Assembly: GCA_963697675.1 (NCBI GenBank)
Contig: CAVOOW010000006.1
Coordinates: 1,550,001 to 1,614,000, forward strand
Length of the DNA: 64,000 nt
Reading direction: 5' to 3'
Source: CAVOOW01 sp963697675
GTDB taxonomy: Bacteria; Actinomycetota; Actinomycetes; JACCUZ01
In this document: one piece after another, positions 8,126 to 16,835 of the stretch
Layout: each line of letters starts with the position of its first letter
Numbering within the stretch: position 1 is the stretch's first letter
The notes under the pieces: model-generated
The model's input: the letters and a program-made list of their open reading frames with translations, nothing else
The model's database searches: none
Told to the model about the DNA's origin: nothing
Made by a program: the position numbers and the translations under genes

Positions 8126-8593
8126 ATGGACGTAGAACCGCTGCGCATCTCGATTGAGAAGATCCCTGGCGGGACGATGCTGGTCGTCCGCGGTGAGATC
8201 GACCTGGCAACGGCCCCCCAACTGCGCAATGAGTTGTTGCGGCACCTCGCGACGGCAGGACGTCTGTCGCTCGACCTCACCGGCGTCACCTTCATGGACA
8301 GCTCCGGGCTGCACGTCCTGATTGCGAGCCAACGACGAGCAGACTTGCTCGGCGCCCACCTCGTTATTGCCAGGGCATCAACGGTGGTGGACAGGGTCCT
8401 TGAAGTAACCGGTGCCAGCCCCCTCTTTGCCCGCGGCGCTAAAGACGTGGATCCCAGCGTCCCTGCTGTGTCCTTACGGCTGCCCACCGGCGCAAATGCC
8501 GAGAGCGACCAGTCCCTCGTTGTGGCCTCGCGGACGGCACCGGGGCCATTAGCCTCGGTGATAGCGCGCCCAGACCCCGCGCATAGAAATTAG
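8126..8593 (+). CDS. STAS-domain anti-sigma factor antagonist
   Basis: About 155 residues. The STAS fold is clear: VVRGEIDLATAPQLRNELL near the start and LDLTGVTFMDSSGLHVLIAS, in which the serine of DSSGL is the residue normally phosphorylated by an anti-sigma kinase. Such proteins release sigma factors in stress or development circuits. The first ATG (8102) overlaps the previous gene; ATG 8126, after GGAGGAG, fits better. A tail of about 45 residues after the STAS domain shows no known motif. No kinase partner is visible in the window. Confidence 0.85.
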   Translation: MDVEPLRISIEKIPGGTMLVVRGEIDLATAPQLRNELLRHLATAGRLSLDLTGVTFMDSSGLHVLIASQRRADLLGAHLVIARASTVVDRVLEVTGASPLFARGAKDVDPSVPAVSLRLPTGANAESDQSLVVASRTAPGPLASVIARPDPAHRN

Positions 8594-8601
8594 GAATCGT
8601 C

Positions 8602-8865
8602 ATGCACTACCAAGACATGGACAAGAGGGTGCGGCTCGCGGTGTTGCAGCAACTCGGCGAGTCCGGCCGAGCAGATCAGATGCGAACCGCAACCCTGTGC
8701 CCGGGCTCAGACGGGCGAGACATGGTGGCAGCCCTGCAAGCCCTCCTCGACGACGGCCTCATCGAACCAGCTCTCGAGCCCCACGAGTTGGTCACCGCGG
8801 CGCGCTCCGGTGCGATGGCATTGACTGAGAAGGGCCGCCACCGACTCTCGTCCGACGCGGCCTAA
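8602..8865 (+). CDS. Small winged-helix-like hypothetical protein
   Basis: An 87-residue protein starting MHYQDMDKRVRLAVLQQLGE. It has a helical first half, a VAALQALLDDGLIEPALE segment resembling the recognition helix and wing of a degenerate winged helix, and ends ALTEKGRHRLSSDAA, a pattern ('LTxKGRxxL') common at the wing and C-terminal helix of MarR/PadR-like modules. It starts nine bases after the STAS gene and is probably co-transcribed with it. DNA binding is possible but not shown. Confidence 0.6.
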   Translation: MHYQDMDKRVRLAVLQQLGESGRADQMRTATLCPGSDGRDMVAALQALLDDGLIEPALEPHELVTAARSGAMALTEKGRHRLSSDAA

Positions 8866-8923
8866 CTCCTACAGGCACCATCGGGGAGTAGGACGCCTGG
8901 AGAATGACTCACGCAGCTAATGG

Positions 8924-9373
8924 GTGATCTTCCCCGCGTCGGGCGACCTTCGAGAAACGTCGTCATCGGAGGCAGATAGCGCCGACAATGTGTTCCAGTG
9001 CTTGTGGTGCTCCACCTCCGGTGGGAGTAGTCGCACGGGTGAAGGGGGGCTCGCCATCTACGTTGTTGTGGCAGAAGCAGAACAGCATGGGCCTCCACCG
9101 GTCCCTCCGGTACGCGGACGGGCCCCGAGACTGGGACTTGTCGAGCCGGTCGGGACCCAACACGCTGTCGCGCGGATGCTTGGGACCAACAGCGAGCCGA
9201 TCGCACTGTGCGGCGCGGATGTGAGCGGCTGGCAACTCTTTGCCCATCTCGAGTTCTCACCTGGCCACCCGGCTGGCTGCCAGCGTTGCGCGCAACTCGT
9301 GCACGCTGCCACCGCCGGGCAGAAGGCGCGTCGCGCTCCCGCTCGGCTGGGCGCCGCCCCCAAATTCCCATGA
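8924..9373 (+). CDS. Possible small Cys/His protein, start and frame uncertain
   Basis: The 629 bp between 8866 and 9494 hold no convincing full-length gene. The best candidate is the second half of this frame, from about 9110 to 9373: PRLGLVEPVGTQHAVARM, then SEPIALCGADVSGWQLFAHLE and PAGCQRCAQLVHAA. The spacing of one Cys, a His and a CxxC resembles small zinc-ribbon hypothetical proteins of actinobacteria that end in a CxxC pair. The first part of the frame has unlike composition, and another frame contains VKGGSPSTLLWQKQ, so a frameshift near 9080-9110 may have split the gene. Low confidence. Confidence 0.3.
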   Translation: MIFPASGDLRETSSSEADSADNVFQCLWCSTSGGSSRTGEGGLAIYVVVAEAEQHGPPPVPPVRGRAPRLGLVEPVGTQHAVARMLGTNSEPIALCGADVSGWQLFAHLEFSPGHPAGCQRCAQLVHAATAGQKARRAPARLGAAPKFP

Positions 9374-9494
9374 TCTTGGTCTGCGGCGATCGATTGTTTG
9401 CCCGACAAGTTGCCCGCGAACGTGCGGCGATGTGCCAGCGGCGCATTGCGGATGCACGAGCTGAGGCGGCTCGCACCAGTCCTACCCGGTGAAG

Positions 9495-10484
9495 TCAGCG
9501 GTCGATCATCCGTTGCATGGCCTCTGGGTAGCGGTCCCCCTGGACCTGAACGCTGGCTGACGCGCTGTCGAGTTCTGCTAGGTCCTCGGGTGTGAGCTCG
9601 AGGTCCGCCGATCCCAGGTTCTCGTCGAGGCGCTCGAGCCGCCGGGTTCCGGGGATCGGCACGATCCACGGCTTCTGCGCCAACAGCCAGGCCAGTGCCA
9701 CCTGGCCAACGGTGGCCTTCTTGCGTTCGGCGACCTTGGTGACGAGGCCGACGAGGGCGAGGTTCGCCTCGAGTGCCGCGCGCTCGAACCGAGGGAGTGT
9801 GGCCCGGATGTCTCCCTCGCCGAACTGGCTATCGGCGGTGACCTGACCGGTCAGGAACCCGCGCCCGAGCGGACTGAACGGCACGAACCCGATGCCTAGT
9901 TCCGCCAGGGCCGGAAGGATCTCGTCCTCAGGCTCGCGCCAGAACAGGGAGTACTCGCTCTGCAGCGCGGTGACGGGCTGCACCGCGTGCGCGCGGCGGA
10001 TCGTTGCGACGCCGGCCTCAGACATCCCGAAGTGGTGGACCTTGCCGGCCTCGATGAGTTCCTTGACGGTGCCGGCGACGTCCTCGATGGGGACGTCCGG
10101 GTCGACGCGGTGCTGGTAGAGCAGGTCGATGGCGTCGGTCCGCAGGCGACGCAGAGAGCCCTCGACCGCGGCGCGGATGTCATCCGGCCGGCTGGTGACT
10201 CCGACCTGCTTGCCGTTCTCGTCGAAGGCGAACCCGAACTTGGTGGCGATGACGACATCCCCGCGGACCGGTTGCAGCGCCTCACCTACCAGTTCCTCGT
10301 TGTGGAAGGGGCCGTAGACCTCAGCGGTGTCGAACAGGGTGACGCCACGGTCCACGGCGGCACGGAGGAACGTGATCATCTCGTCTCGTGGTGGTCGTGG
10401 ACCGAACGACTGGCTCATGCCCATGCAGCCGAGGCCGAGGGGGGACACCTCGAGCCCGTGGGTGCCGAGGGTGCGTCTGTGCAT
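9495..10484 (-). CDS. Aldo/keto reductase
   Basis: A 329-residue NADPH-dependent aldo/keto reductase that reduces aldehydes or ketones in the cytoplasm. Family motifs: LGLGCMGMSQSFG near residue 16, LFDTAEVYGPFHNEELVGEAL (catalytic Asp and Tyr), VIATKFGF (catalytic Lys), a histidine in LLYQHRVDP, and the C-terminal coenzyme loop IPIPGTRRLERLDEN. ATG 10484 is preceded by AAGGAGAACC; the longer frame to 10526 overlaps the upstream SDR. It is therefore the second gene of a pair with that SDR. Natural substrate unknown. Confidence 0.92.
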   Translation of the reverse strand: MHRRTLGTHGLEVSPLGLGCMGMSQSFGPRPPRDEMITFLRAAVDRGVTLFDTAEVYGPFHNEELVGEALQPVRGDVVIATKFGFAFDENGKQVGVTSRPDDIRAAVEGSLRRLRTDAIDLLYQHRVDPDVPIEDVAGTVKELIEAGKVHHFGMSEAGVATIRRAHAVQPVTALQSEYSLFWREPEDEILPALAELGIGFVPFSPLGRGFLTGQVTADSQFGEGDIRATLPRFERAALEANLALVGLVTKVAERKKATVGQVALAWLLAQKPWIVPIPGTRRLERLDENLGSADLELTPEDLAELDSASASVQVQGDRYPEAMQRMIDR

Positions 10485-10522
10485 TGTGGTTCTCCTTCGT
10501 ACGGTGGTGTCGTGCGCTGGTC

Positions 10523-11356
10523 TCATGTTGGGCCGAAGTCGGTGCTGCGGCTGACGTGGTCCCAGGTGTCGATGTCGTGGCGGAGTGCGTCTAGGGAGGC
10601 GCGGAATGCATCGGATGCGTCGTTACCCAGGAGCAGCAGGGCGGGCGCATTTCCGGATTCGACGACCTCGATGAGTGCGGCGGCGGCCTTGGTCGGGTCG
10701 CCGGGTTGGGTGCCGTGCACCGTGTCGTGTTCCTTGCGTCGCTTGCCGGCGGTGTCGGCGTAGTCGGGGAGGGGGGCGGCTGCTTGGGTGAGCGATCGGC
10801 CGGCGAAGTCGGTGCGAAACGCCCCGGGTTCGACGATCATGGCGGTGATGCCGAGTGGTGCGACCTCTTTGCGCAGCGAGAGCGTTAGCGCCTCGACCGC
10901 CGCTTTGACGGCCGAGTAGTAGCCCGAGCCCGCCGGGGAGATCCGTGCCCCGATCGAGGAGATGTTCACGATCGTGCCGGTCCGTCGAGCCCGCATCCCA
11001 GGCAACACCGCCTTGATGGTACGGACGGCGCCGAAGACGTGGGTGTCGAAGAGCTGGCGGACCGGCGCGTCCTCGCCTTCCTCTACGGCGGCACGGTAGC
11101 CGTAGCCGGCGTTGTTGACGAGCACGTCGATGCCACCGAAGCGTTCGAAGGCCGCCGCGACCGCCGTGGTCACCTGCTCCTGGTCGGTGACGTCCATGGA
11201 CAGCGCGAGCGCGGTATCCGGGTAGGCGTCAGCCAGGTCCTGGACCTTGGCGGCTTCGCGGGCGGTGACGACGGCGTTGTGGCCGCGATCGAGGGCAGCC
11301 TGGGCAAAGGCACGGCCGAGCCCGGTGGAGCAGCCGGTGATGAGCCAGGTCGTCAT
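10523..11356 (-). CDS. SDR-family oxidoreductase
   Basis: A 277-residue classical short-chain dehydrogenase: cofactor motif TGCSTGLGRA at residue 8, VLVNNAGYGY near 83, catalytic serine in NISSIGA and YYSAVKAA for Tyr/Lys. The form TGCSTGLG is typical of a subgroup acting on small carbonyls or sterol-like compounds, but the substrate is not determined. It precedes the aldo/keto reductase by about 38 bases, so both are likely one transcript, followed at a distance by nothing obviously related. Confidence 0.9.
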   Translation of the reverse strand: MTTWLITGCSTGLGRAFAQAALDRGHNAVVTAREAAKVQDLADAYPDTALALSMDVTDQEQVTTAVAAAFERFGGIDVLVNNAGYGYRAAVEEGEDAPVRQLFDTHVFGAVRTIKAVLPGMRARRTGTIVNISSIGARISPAGSGYYSAVKAAVEALTLSLRKEVAPLGITAMIVEPGAFRTDFAGRSLTQAAAPLPDYADTAGKRRKEHDTVHGTQPGDPTKAAAALIEVVESGNAPALLLLGNDASDAFRASLDALRHDIDTWDHVSRSTDFGPT

Positions 11357-11369
11357 GATTCAGTGCCCT

Positions 11370-11699
11370 TCAGTTGGGTGGTGTCGCCTTCGGGATGACC
11401 GAGCGGCCCTGCTGCAGGTGCCAGCCAAGCATCACCTGTGCCGGAGACCTGCCGTGCGTTTCGGCTATCTCGCCGATGACCGGATTCTCGAGTGTGCTGC
11501 CGTGGCTGCCGTCGCGGTAGAACGTGATGCCCCCGATCGGCGACCACCCTGGGTCAGGATCCCGGCGCTCGGCACCGAACGCCTGCACCTGCGGCTGCTG
11601 GAAGTAGGGATGCACCTCGATCTGGATGACCGGGGTCTGGAACACACCGAGCCCGAGGGCAGGCATAGCGATGTCGTTGTTCAGGGTCAGCAGGTTCAT
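11370..11699 (-). pseudogene. Remnant of an aldo/keto reductase
   Basis: The reverse frame begins NLLTLNNDIAMPALGLGVFQTP, the normal N-terminus of a 270-280 residue aldo/keto reductase, but jumps directly to VIQIEVHPYFQQPQVQAFG from the middle of the barrel. About 120 residues with the catalytic Asp/Tyr/Lys are missing. Soon after, AERRDPDPGWSPIGG replaces the expected 'GILTQGWSPIGG', which is present in another frame, indicating a pair of compensating frameshifts. It stops after GRSVIPKATPPN, short of the family C-terminus. This is a decayed gene and cannot be active. Confidence 0.8.
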
Positions 11700-11863
11700 G
11701 TGATCGACCGTAGACAAGCGGTTCAGCTCCTGGGAGGGGCTGTCATAACCCCCTTCGCCTGGCAGGCTGACGGCTCTGGTAATCACCGCTTGGTTCGTCC
11801 GGCCCGATCTGGCGCCGAAACGACTCACTCAGACCTCCCGAAAAAGGAAAGGTAGATCAACAA

Positions 11864-11914
11864 TGGTGGCCGCGTGGGACTCGAGCCCACAACCTACGGA
11901 TCGAAAGTCCGACC
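11864..11914 (-). other. 3' half of a tRNA-like sequence (possible attachment-site remnant)
   Basis: On the reverse strand the DNA has an anticodon-type stem and 7-base loop (TCGGA-CTTTCGA-TCCG), then a perfect T-arm (GTGGG, loop CTCGAGT, CCCAC) and an acceptor-like GCGGCCACCA. The expected D-arm and 5' acceptor strand are not found upstream, so this is not a complete tRNA gene. Position 54 of the T loop is C instead of T and the acceptor is one base short. Tyrosine integrases leave just such 3' tRNA halves at the far end of integrated elements. Identity of the parent tRNA is uncertain. Confidence 0.45.
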
Positions 11915-11953
11915 GAGGGCGTGCCCGAGGGTGACGGCTGAAGCTCGTTGCGA

Positions 11954-12043
11954 CGGTTGGTGCCGGTCAGCCGGCACCCCGCCTGTCGGGCGGTGTCAGC
12001 CCTGTGGTGCCGATGTCGGGCAGTTCGGCCCCCTCTCGTTCCC
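11954..12043 (+). repeat. Diverged direct repeat, left copy
   Basis: This sequence resembles 26504-26588. Shared blocks in the same order are cggttggtgc, cgggcggtg and a 34-base stretch (12010-12043 versus 26555-26588) with only four differences, including ggcagttcggcccc. On the reverse strand both encode GAELP-x-IG. The copies bracket the sugar-utilisation locus. They may be relics of a broken gene or of a repeat used in its insertion. Confidence 0.5.
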
Positions 12044-12210
12044 GAAAGCCTGATGGCTGGTTCCGTATCGCTTATGCGTGTCGATGGCCACGAGAGCTGT
12101 CTCGATCGCCCCATGAGCGTGGCTGCGCCGAACTGCCAGACAGCAGTGTCCCTTATCCAGAATGCTGTCAATCGCGCGTCGGCCCGGCTAGGCATTCTGC
12201 TTCGCGTGCG
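12044..12210. other. Non-coding stretch, no gene recognised
   Basis: Together with 11700-12043 this makes about 500 bases without an intact gene at the left edge of the sugar locus. Short frames here have the composition of chance frames. Apart from the tRNA-like fragment and the diverged repeat I see nothing defined in it. Confidence 0.4.
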
Positions 12211-14544
12211 TCAGGCGTGCTCCCCGACCACGTACGCGTCGAGCCGATCTCGCCCGGCAGGGGGAGTGAGGAGGACCCCCCGCTGTGTGGTCTGCACCGA
12301 GACGTCGCCCTCAACGTTGACGTTCGGAACGCCCGGCAGCGCCACCCGCCAGTTCGTCGCGTTGCGCGCCTGCACGCTGAGGTGCCGGCCGCTGCGTCTG
12401 AGCGTGAACGACGCGGGGGCAGCCTCAGGCCGCGGCCCAGGGACGGCGAGCTCTCTGAAGCCCTCGGCCGGCGCGTACCACTCCAGGGTCAGCTCGTCCC
12501 GATGGTCGCGCTCTGGTGGTCCGGACTCCGGTCCGTTCGGCACCACAGCCCCTGGCCGCACGAACACCGGCAGGCTGAGGAAGTCGTGGGTCTCGTGCTG
12601 CCAAGCGCCGCCGCGTACGACCTCCCCGGTGATCAGGTGTGTCCAGACGCCTGCCGGGAGGTAGTAGTCGACTCTTCCTTCGTCGCAGAACGCGGGGGCG
12701 ACGAGGACGTCTGCGCCGAGCATGAACTGGCGGTCGAGGTGGGCACACGTCGGGTCCTCCGGGAACTCCAGCACCATGGCCCGAAGCACCGGAAGCCCTC
12801 GCGTCGCGGCCTCTTCGGCCGTCGTCCAGATGTAGGGCATCAGCCGCATCTTCAGCCTGGTGAACCGGCGCAGCACCTCCACCGCCTCCGCGTCGAACTC
12901 CCACGGCACCCGGTAGGAGATGCTCCCGTGCAGCCGACTGTGCGAGGAGAGCAGTCCGAACGGCACCCATCGCTTGAACACCGCCGGTGAAGGTGTGCCC
13001 TCGAACCCGCCGATGTCGTGGCTCCAGAAGCTGAACCCGGAGAGTCCGAGCGACAGGCCGCCGCGCAGCGTCTCGGCCATCGAGACGTACGACGGTTCCG
13101 GGTCACCGCCCCAGTGCACCGGGAACTGCTGGCCTCCGGCCGTCGCGGAACGGGCGAAGAGGACGGCCTCACCCTCGCCTCGGCGCTCGCGCAGCACGTT
13201 GAAGACCGTCTCGTTGTAGAGGTAGCTGTAGTAGTTGTGCATGAGCTCAGGGTCGGAGCCGTCGGACCATACGACGTCGGTCGGGATGAGCTCACCGAAG
13301 TCAGTCTTGAAGCAGTCGACTCCCAGGTCCACGAGCGCACGCAGCTTGTCAGCCCACCACGTCCTCGCATCCTCGTTCGTGAGGTCGACGATGCCCATGC
13401 CCGACTGCCACTGGTCCCACTGCCAGACGTCCCCGTCCGGCAGGCGCACGAGATAGCCCCGCGAGCGGGCCTCCTCGAACACCGGCGACTCCTGGCCGAG
13501 GTAGGGGTTTATCCATGCACACACTCGGACGCCCGCTTCGTGCAGGTCCGCAAGCAGCGCTTCAGGGTCAGGGATCCTGGACCGGTCCCACTCGAAGTCG
13601 CAGAAGTGGAAGGGGCGCATCCAGAAAGAGTCCAGGTGAACCACGCTGAGCGGGATGTCATGCTCTTTCATCCCGGTCACGAAGGAGCGCACCGTGTCGG
13701 CGTCCCAGTCCGTCAGGAACGAGGTGGACAGCCAGAGTCCGAACGACCAGGCGGGCGGGCGGGTGGGCCGGCCGGTGAGCGCGGTGAAGCGGGTGAGGAC
13801 CTCGGCGGGGGTGGAGCCAGCGATGACGAAGTAGCGCAGGGCGTGGCCGGGTGTGCTGAACTGCACCGCGGACACGACCTCCGAGCCCACCTCGAAAGAG
13901 ACGAGCCCGGGGGTGTCGACGAACACGCCGTAGCCCCGGTTCGTGAGGTAGAACGGCACGTTCTTGTAGGCCTGCTCGCTGCTCGTGCCGCCGTCCTCGT
14001 TCCAGATGTCGACGACCTGGCCGTTGCGGACGAAGGCGGTGAATCTCTCGCCCAGACCGTAGACGAGCTCTCCAATGTCGAGCGCCAGTCTTTCGTGCAT
14101 GAAAGCCGAACCGTCGTCGCAGCGGATGCTCGCCAGGCTCTTGCCACCGCTTGAGGTGAGGACGTCGCCTCTGGCGATGAACTCGACCTTCCAACGGTCG
14201 CCGCGCTCGATGCGCACGCTCATGTCACCGCTGGTGAGAGTGGCCGATTCGGATCCCACGTCCACCTGCGCATCGACGGCGGGGTCGGCGAACAGCGAGA
14301 ACCGCGGAAGCCGCCCCCGTCCACCGGAGTAGCGCGACACCTCCACGCCGATGACGCCGGCCATCGGCGAGAAGTACCGCACGCGGATACTCGGGACGCC
14401 AACCGTGTCACCCGGGCCGGCGACGGTTCGCGTCGCGGCGTGTACGGTCAGCTCCTGCTCCGCCGCCTCGACACGGTGAGCCATGCGGGCGTACTCGGCA
14501 TGCACACCAGGTCGGAGACGCCAGTAGCCGTCGTTGAACTTCAC
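12211..14544 (-). CDS. GH31 alpha-xylosidase / alpha-glucosidase-like enzyme
   Basis: A 777-residue glycoside hydrolase family 31 enzyme. It starts KFNDGYWRLRPGV after a GTG, a start typical of YicI-like alpha-xylosidases. An N-terminal beta domain contains VYGLGERFTAF, followed by the barrel with PPAWSFGLWLSTSF, the nucleophile motif CFKTDFGE (Asp about 415) and the acid/base motif WSHDIGGF (Asp about 510), then C-terminal beta domains. It should release alpha-linked xylose or glucose from the non-reducing end of oligosaccharides; no signal peptide, so intracellular. GTG 14544 overlaps the stop of the upstream gene (GTGA), making this the last gene of a three-gene operon. Confidence 0.9.
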   Translation of the reverse strand: MKFNDGYWRLRPGVHAEYARMAHRVEAAEQELTVHAATRTVAGPGDTVGVPSIRVRYFSPMAGVIGVEVSRYSGGRGRLPRFSLFADPAVDAQVDVGSESATLTSGDMSVRIERGDRWKVEFIARGDVLTSSGGKSLASIRCDDGSAFMHERLALDIGELVYGLGERFTAFVRNGQVVDIWNEDGGTSSEQAYKNVPFYLTNRGYGVFVDTPGLVSFEVGSEVVSAVQFSTPGHALRYFVIAGSTPAEVLTRFTALTGRPTRPPAWSFGLWLSTSFLTDWDADTVRSFVTGMKEHDIPLSVVHLDSFWMRPFHFCDFEWDRSRIPDPEALLADLHEAGVRVCAWINPYLGQESPVFEEARSRGYLVRLPDGDVWQWDQWQSGMGIVDLTNEDARTWWADKLRALVDLGVDCFKTDFGELIPTDVVWSDGSDPELMHNYYSYLYNETVFNVLRERRGEGEAVLFARSATAGGQQFPVHWGGDPEPSYVSMAETLRGGLSLGLSGFSFWSHDIGGFEGTPSPAVFKRWVPFGLLSSHSRLHGSISYRVPWEFDAEAVEVLRRFTRLKMRLMPYIWTTAEEAATRGLPVLRAMVLEFPEDPTCAHLDRQFMLGADVLVAPAFCDEGRVDYYLPAGVWTHLITGEVVRGGAWQHETHDFLSLPVFVRPGAVVPNGPESGPPERDHRDELTLEWYAPAEGFRELAVPGPRPEAAPASFTLRRSGRHLSVQARNATNWRVALPGVPNVNVEGDVSVQTTQRGVLLTPPAGRDRLDAYVVGEHA

Positions 14545-16835
14545 CGGCCGATCCGGGCAGGCGAAGTGGCCCCGGCGGAGCGGACGTCGGCCGTGCCGTA
14601 TCGCGCCAGCATCTCCTGATGGGTCCACACCGTGACGGCCGGGATCCAGGGGAAGCAGGTCTTGTTTCCCTCGCCCTTGCCGCGGCCTCCGAACTCGGTG
14701 CCCACGAACATCGGGTCGTCGATCCAGCACCAACTGATCTGCAGGCCCTCCTCCTGGAGTCCGTTGCGTGCGTAGTCCCAGTCGTGACCGGGCACCGCGA
14801 CGTTCTCGTTGCAGGCCATCAGCACCAACTCGGCGGTCGCGAGGAACGCCTGCTCGCCGGTGAGCGCGGCGAGCTCCACGAGGTCGGGGACCATGATGAG
14901 TCCCATGGGGTGGATGTAGCCGGCGCCGGGGGCGTCACAACCGGTCCATCCGGTGCTGCGGAAGCCATTGCGCGCGAAGGTGGACTCTGGTGGCAGCGGC
15001 ACGTCCCACAACCAGGTCCACGAGCAGGCTATCCATGCCGCGCGAGTCGCCGCCTCCACGTGCTCGGAAGAGCCGGTGGCGCGGTGGAGGTCCAACAGAG
15101 CTCGGAGACAGAAGACGATGCTCTCGTGGTCGACGAGTTGGGGGCGCGCATACATGCTGTCGTGGATGCCGCCGTTGAACTTCAGACCATCGACGAACGC
15201 GCCGCGGACGTACTCACCCGCCAGGATGGCGGCCGCCAGCCACTCCGCGCCAGCGGTGACACGGTGCAAGGCCAGCAGCAGCGGTATCACCGTGGCGGTC
15301 GAGGAGGTCCGCTGCACATCGGTGTTGCCGAACCAGAAGTCCGGCTCGGTCAGTGCTCTGCCTTCGAAGTCGTACGCGCGGTACCACGCGCCGTCCGGAC
15401 GCTGGACGTCGAGCAGGAAGCGGCCGAACCGTTGGACGGTGTCCAGCCACTCAGGATGCAGGCGCCCTTGCGCCGCCTCGAGCTCGTACGCCGACAGCAG
15501 CGCGTCGTGCTCTTCGGCCAGGCAGCGCAGATAGACACCGTCACGCCCGCGCAGCGAGTCCACGACCGGACGGAGGTGTTCGAGCAGCGGGCCCATCAGC
15601 CGCTCCAGGTCCTCGCCCGGCGCGGCGTAGGCCAGCGGTAGGAGCAGGCCCGTCCACCAGCTGGCGTAGCGGCGCTCACCCAGGATGTAGAGACCCGGCA
15701 CGAACCCTCGAGCATCGGCCTTGGACACGTAGAAGTCGATGACACGCAGCGCCTTCTTCCGCTCGGCGGAGGCGTTCGGTCGGTCTTTGGCTCGCAGCAG
15801 GTTGAAGGCGTTGAGCAGGTTCTGGCCGGTGAACCCGTACTGGATGACGTCGCCGAGCTGCACGCCGTCCTGCGGGTGGCAGTTGGTGACGAAGCCGGCC
15901 GCGGCCGTCTCGTCGTCGTCGCGGTAATAATCGAGCAGGGCGTCCATCCGATGGTCTGAGATCTCCGCCAGCGTGAGCGGAAGCGCCACCGCAACCGGGG
16001 CCAGGTCGACCAGCCGGCGTCGCCACAGCTCGGCGAGAGCGTCGTGCGGAGTGGCCGCCTCGGCGATCACCACGTCGTACGACACGTCGAACTCGTCACC
16101 CGCCTGCACCGGGCGAAACGCGCCCCATCCCGGTCGTTGCTTCACGAGCAGCGCGTGCGATCGGTCGCGCTCGACGAATGGGTACGCGGCGACCAGTCGG
16201 GCGCCGCCGGCCACTGGCTCCACTCCGAGGCTGCCGATGTCGGTCCGCTGGCGTACGACCGTGTCACCCGGAGTGCGGTCCAGCGGCCCGTCGGCCAGCG
16301 GGACGTCGGCGCGGGACAGGCTGATGGCCAGGCCGGCACCGTCGTGGTGTGCGAGCACGCTGAGCGCGGACAGCCGGTCCTCGCGATAATGGAGGACCGA
16401 CGTGCCGGCGTAGTCGTCGACGAAGTCGCGGTCGAGGTCGTTCAGGTCGTACATCGCTCCCGGCGCGAAGAATCGGTGGCGCTCGAAGTAGCCGAGCCGC
16501 GAGCGCATCTCGAACAACACGCGCACTGCGCTGTCGGGGCCCGCGGTGACCACGAAGACGTGCCGGTCGAGCCGCCACCGCGTCGGGTCCACCTGTCGCC
16601 ACTGGTCCCGGACGCTGAGCCCGGTCCCGTCAGCGAGCCGCACGTCTACGAGCGCGAGCAGGCCGTCATCGGGGACGGCGTCTATGCGGTCGTAGCCGCG
16701 CTCCATGCGCCGCCCGTCCGTCTCGACGACGACCGGGCTGACCGCGTCGAGCACCGCGTCGGCGTCCGCACGCGCCCAGGCGAGGGAGTGGCCATCGGGT
16801 CCGGGCGTTGGGAAGAGGGTGATGGGCAGGCTCAT
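14541..16835 (-). CDS. Uncharacterised large protein, possible (alpha/alpha)6-type glycosidase, copy A
   Basis: A 764-residue soluble protein, paralogous to the gene at 22455. I do not recognise a named family. The N-terminal 300 residues look like a beta-sandwich (FFAPGAMYDLNDLD, LHYREDRLSALSVLAHHDGA). From about residue 300 the rest is helical and aromatic-rich, with VTNCHPQDGVQLGDVIQYGF, DGAWYRAYD, FNGGIHDSMYA, GLQEEGLQISWCW and RGKGEGNKTCFPWIPAV. This layout recalls sandwich plus (alpha/alpha)6-barrel glycosidases and lyases. It sits between GH31 and GH36 genes with four-base overlaps on both sides, so a role in the same oligosaccharide breakdown is likely. ATG 16835 overlaps the upstream stop (ATGA). 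Confidence 0.8.
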   Translation of the reverse strand: MSLPITLFPTPGPDGHSLAWARADADAVLDAVSPVVVETDGRRMERGYDRIDAVPDDGLLALVDVRLADGTGLSVRDQWRQVDPTRWRLDRHVFVVTAGPDSAVRVLFEMRSRLGYFERHRFFAPGAMYDLNDLDRDFVDDYAGTSVLHYREDRLSALSVLAHHDGAGLAISLSRADVPLADGPLDRTPGDTVVRQRTDIGSLGVEPVAGGARLVAAYPFVERDRSHALLVKQRPGWGAFRPVQAGDEFDVSYDVVIAEAATPHDALAELWRRRLVDLAPVAVALPLTLAEISDHRMDALLDYYRDDDETAAAGFVTNCHPQDGVQLGDVIQYGFTGQNLLNAFNLLRAKDRPNASAERKKALRVIDFYVSKADARGFVPGLYILGERRYASWWTGLLLPLAYAAPGEDLERLMGPLLEHLRPVVDSLRGRDGVYLRCLAEEHDALLSAYELEAAQGRLHPEWLDTVQRFGRFLLDVQRPDGAWYRAYDFEGRALTEPDFWFGNTDVQRTSSTATVIPLLLALHRVTAGAEWLAAAILAGEYVRGAFVDGLKFNGGIHDSMYARPQLVDHESIVFCLRALLDLHRATGSSEHVEAATRAAWIACSWTWLWDVPLPPESTFARNGFRSTGWTGCDAPGAGYIHPMGLIMVPDLVELAALTGEQAFLATAELVLMACNENVAVPGHDWDYARNGLQEEGLQISWCWIDDPMFVGTEFGGRGKGEGNKTCFPWIPAVTVWTHQEMLARYGTADVRSAGATSPARIGR

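Noticed and set aside
11864..11914. A complete tRNA gene
   Set aside because: Only the anticodon arm onward is recognisable; no D-arm or 5' acceptor strand can be found upstream on the same strand.
13018..14154. A 378-codon forward frame opposite the GH31 gene
   Set aside because: Composition and position are those of a shadow frame; the reverse-strand GH31 motifs are unambiguous.
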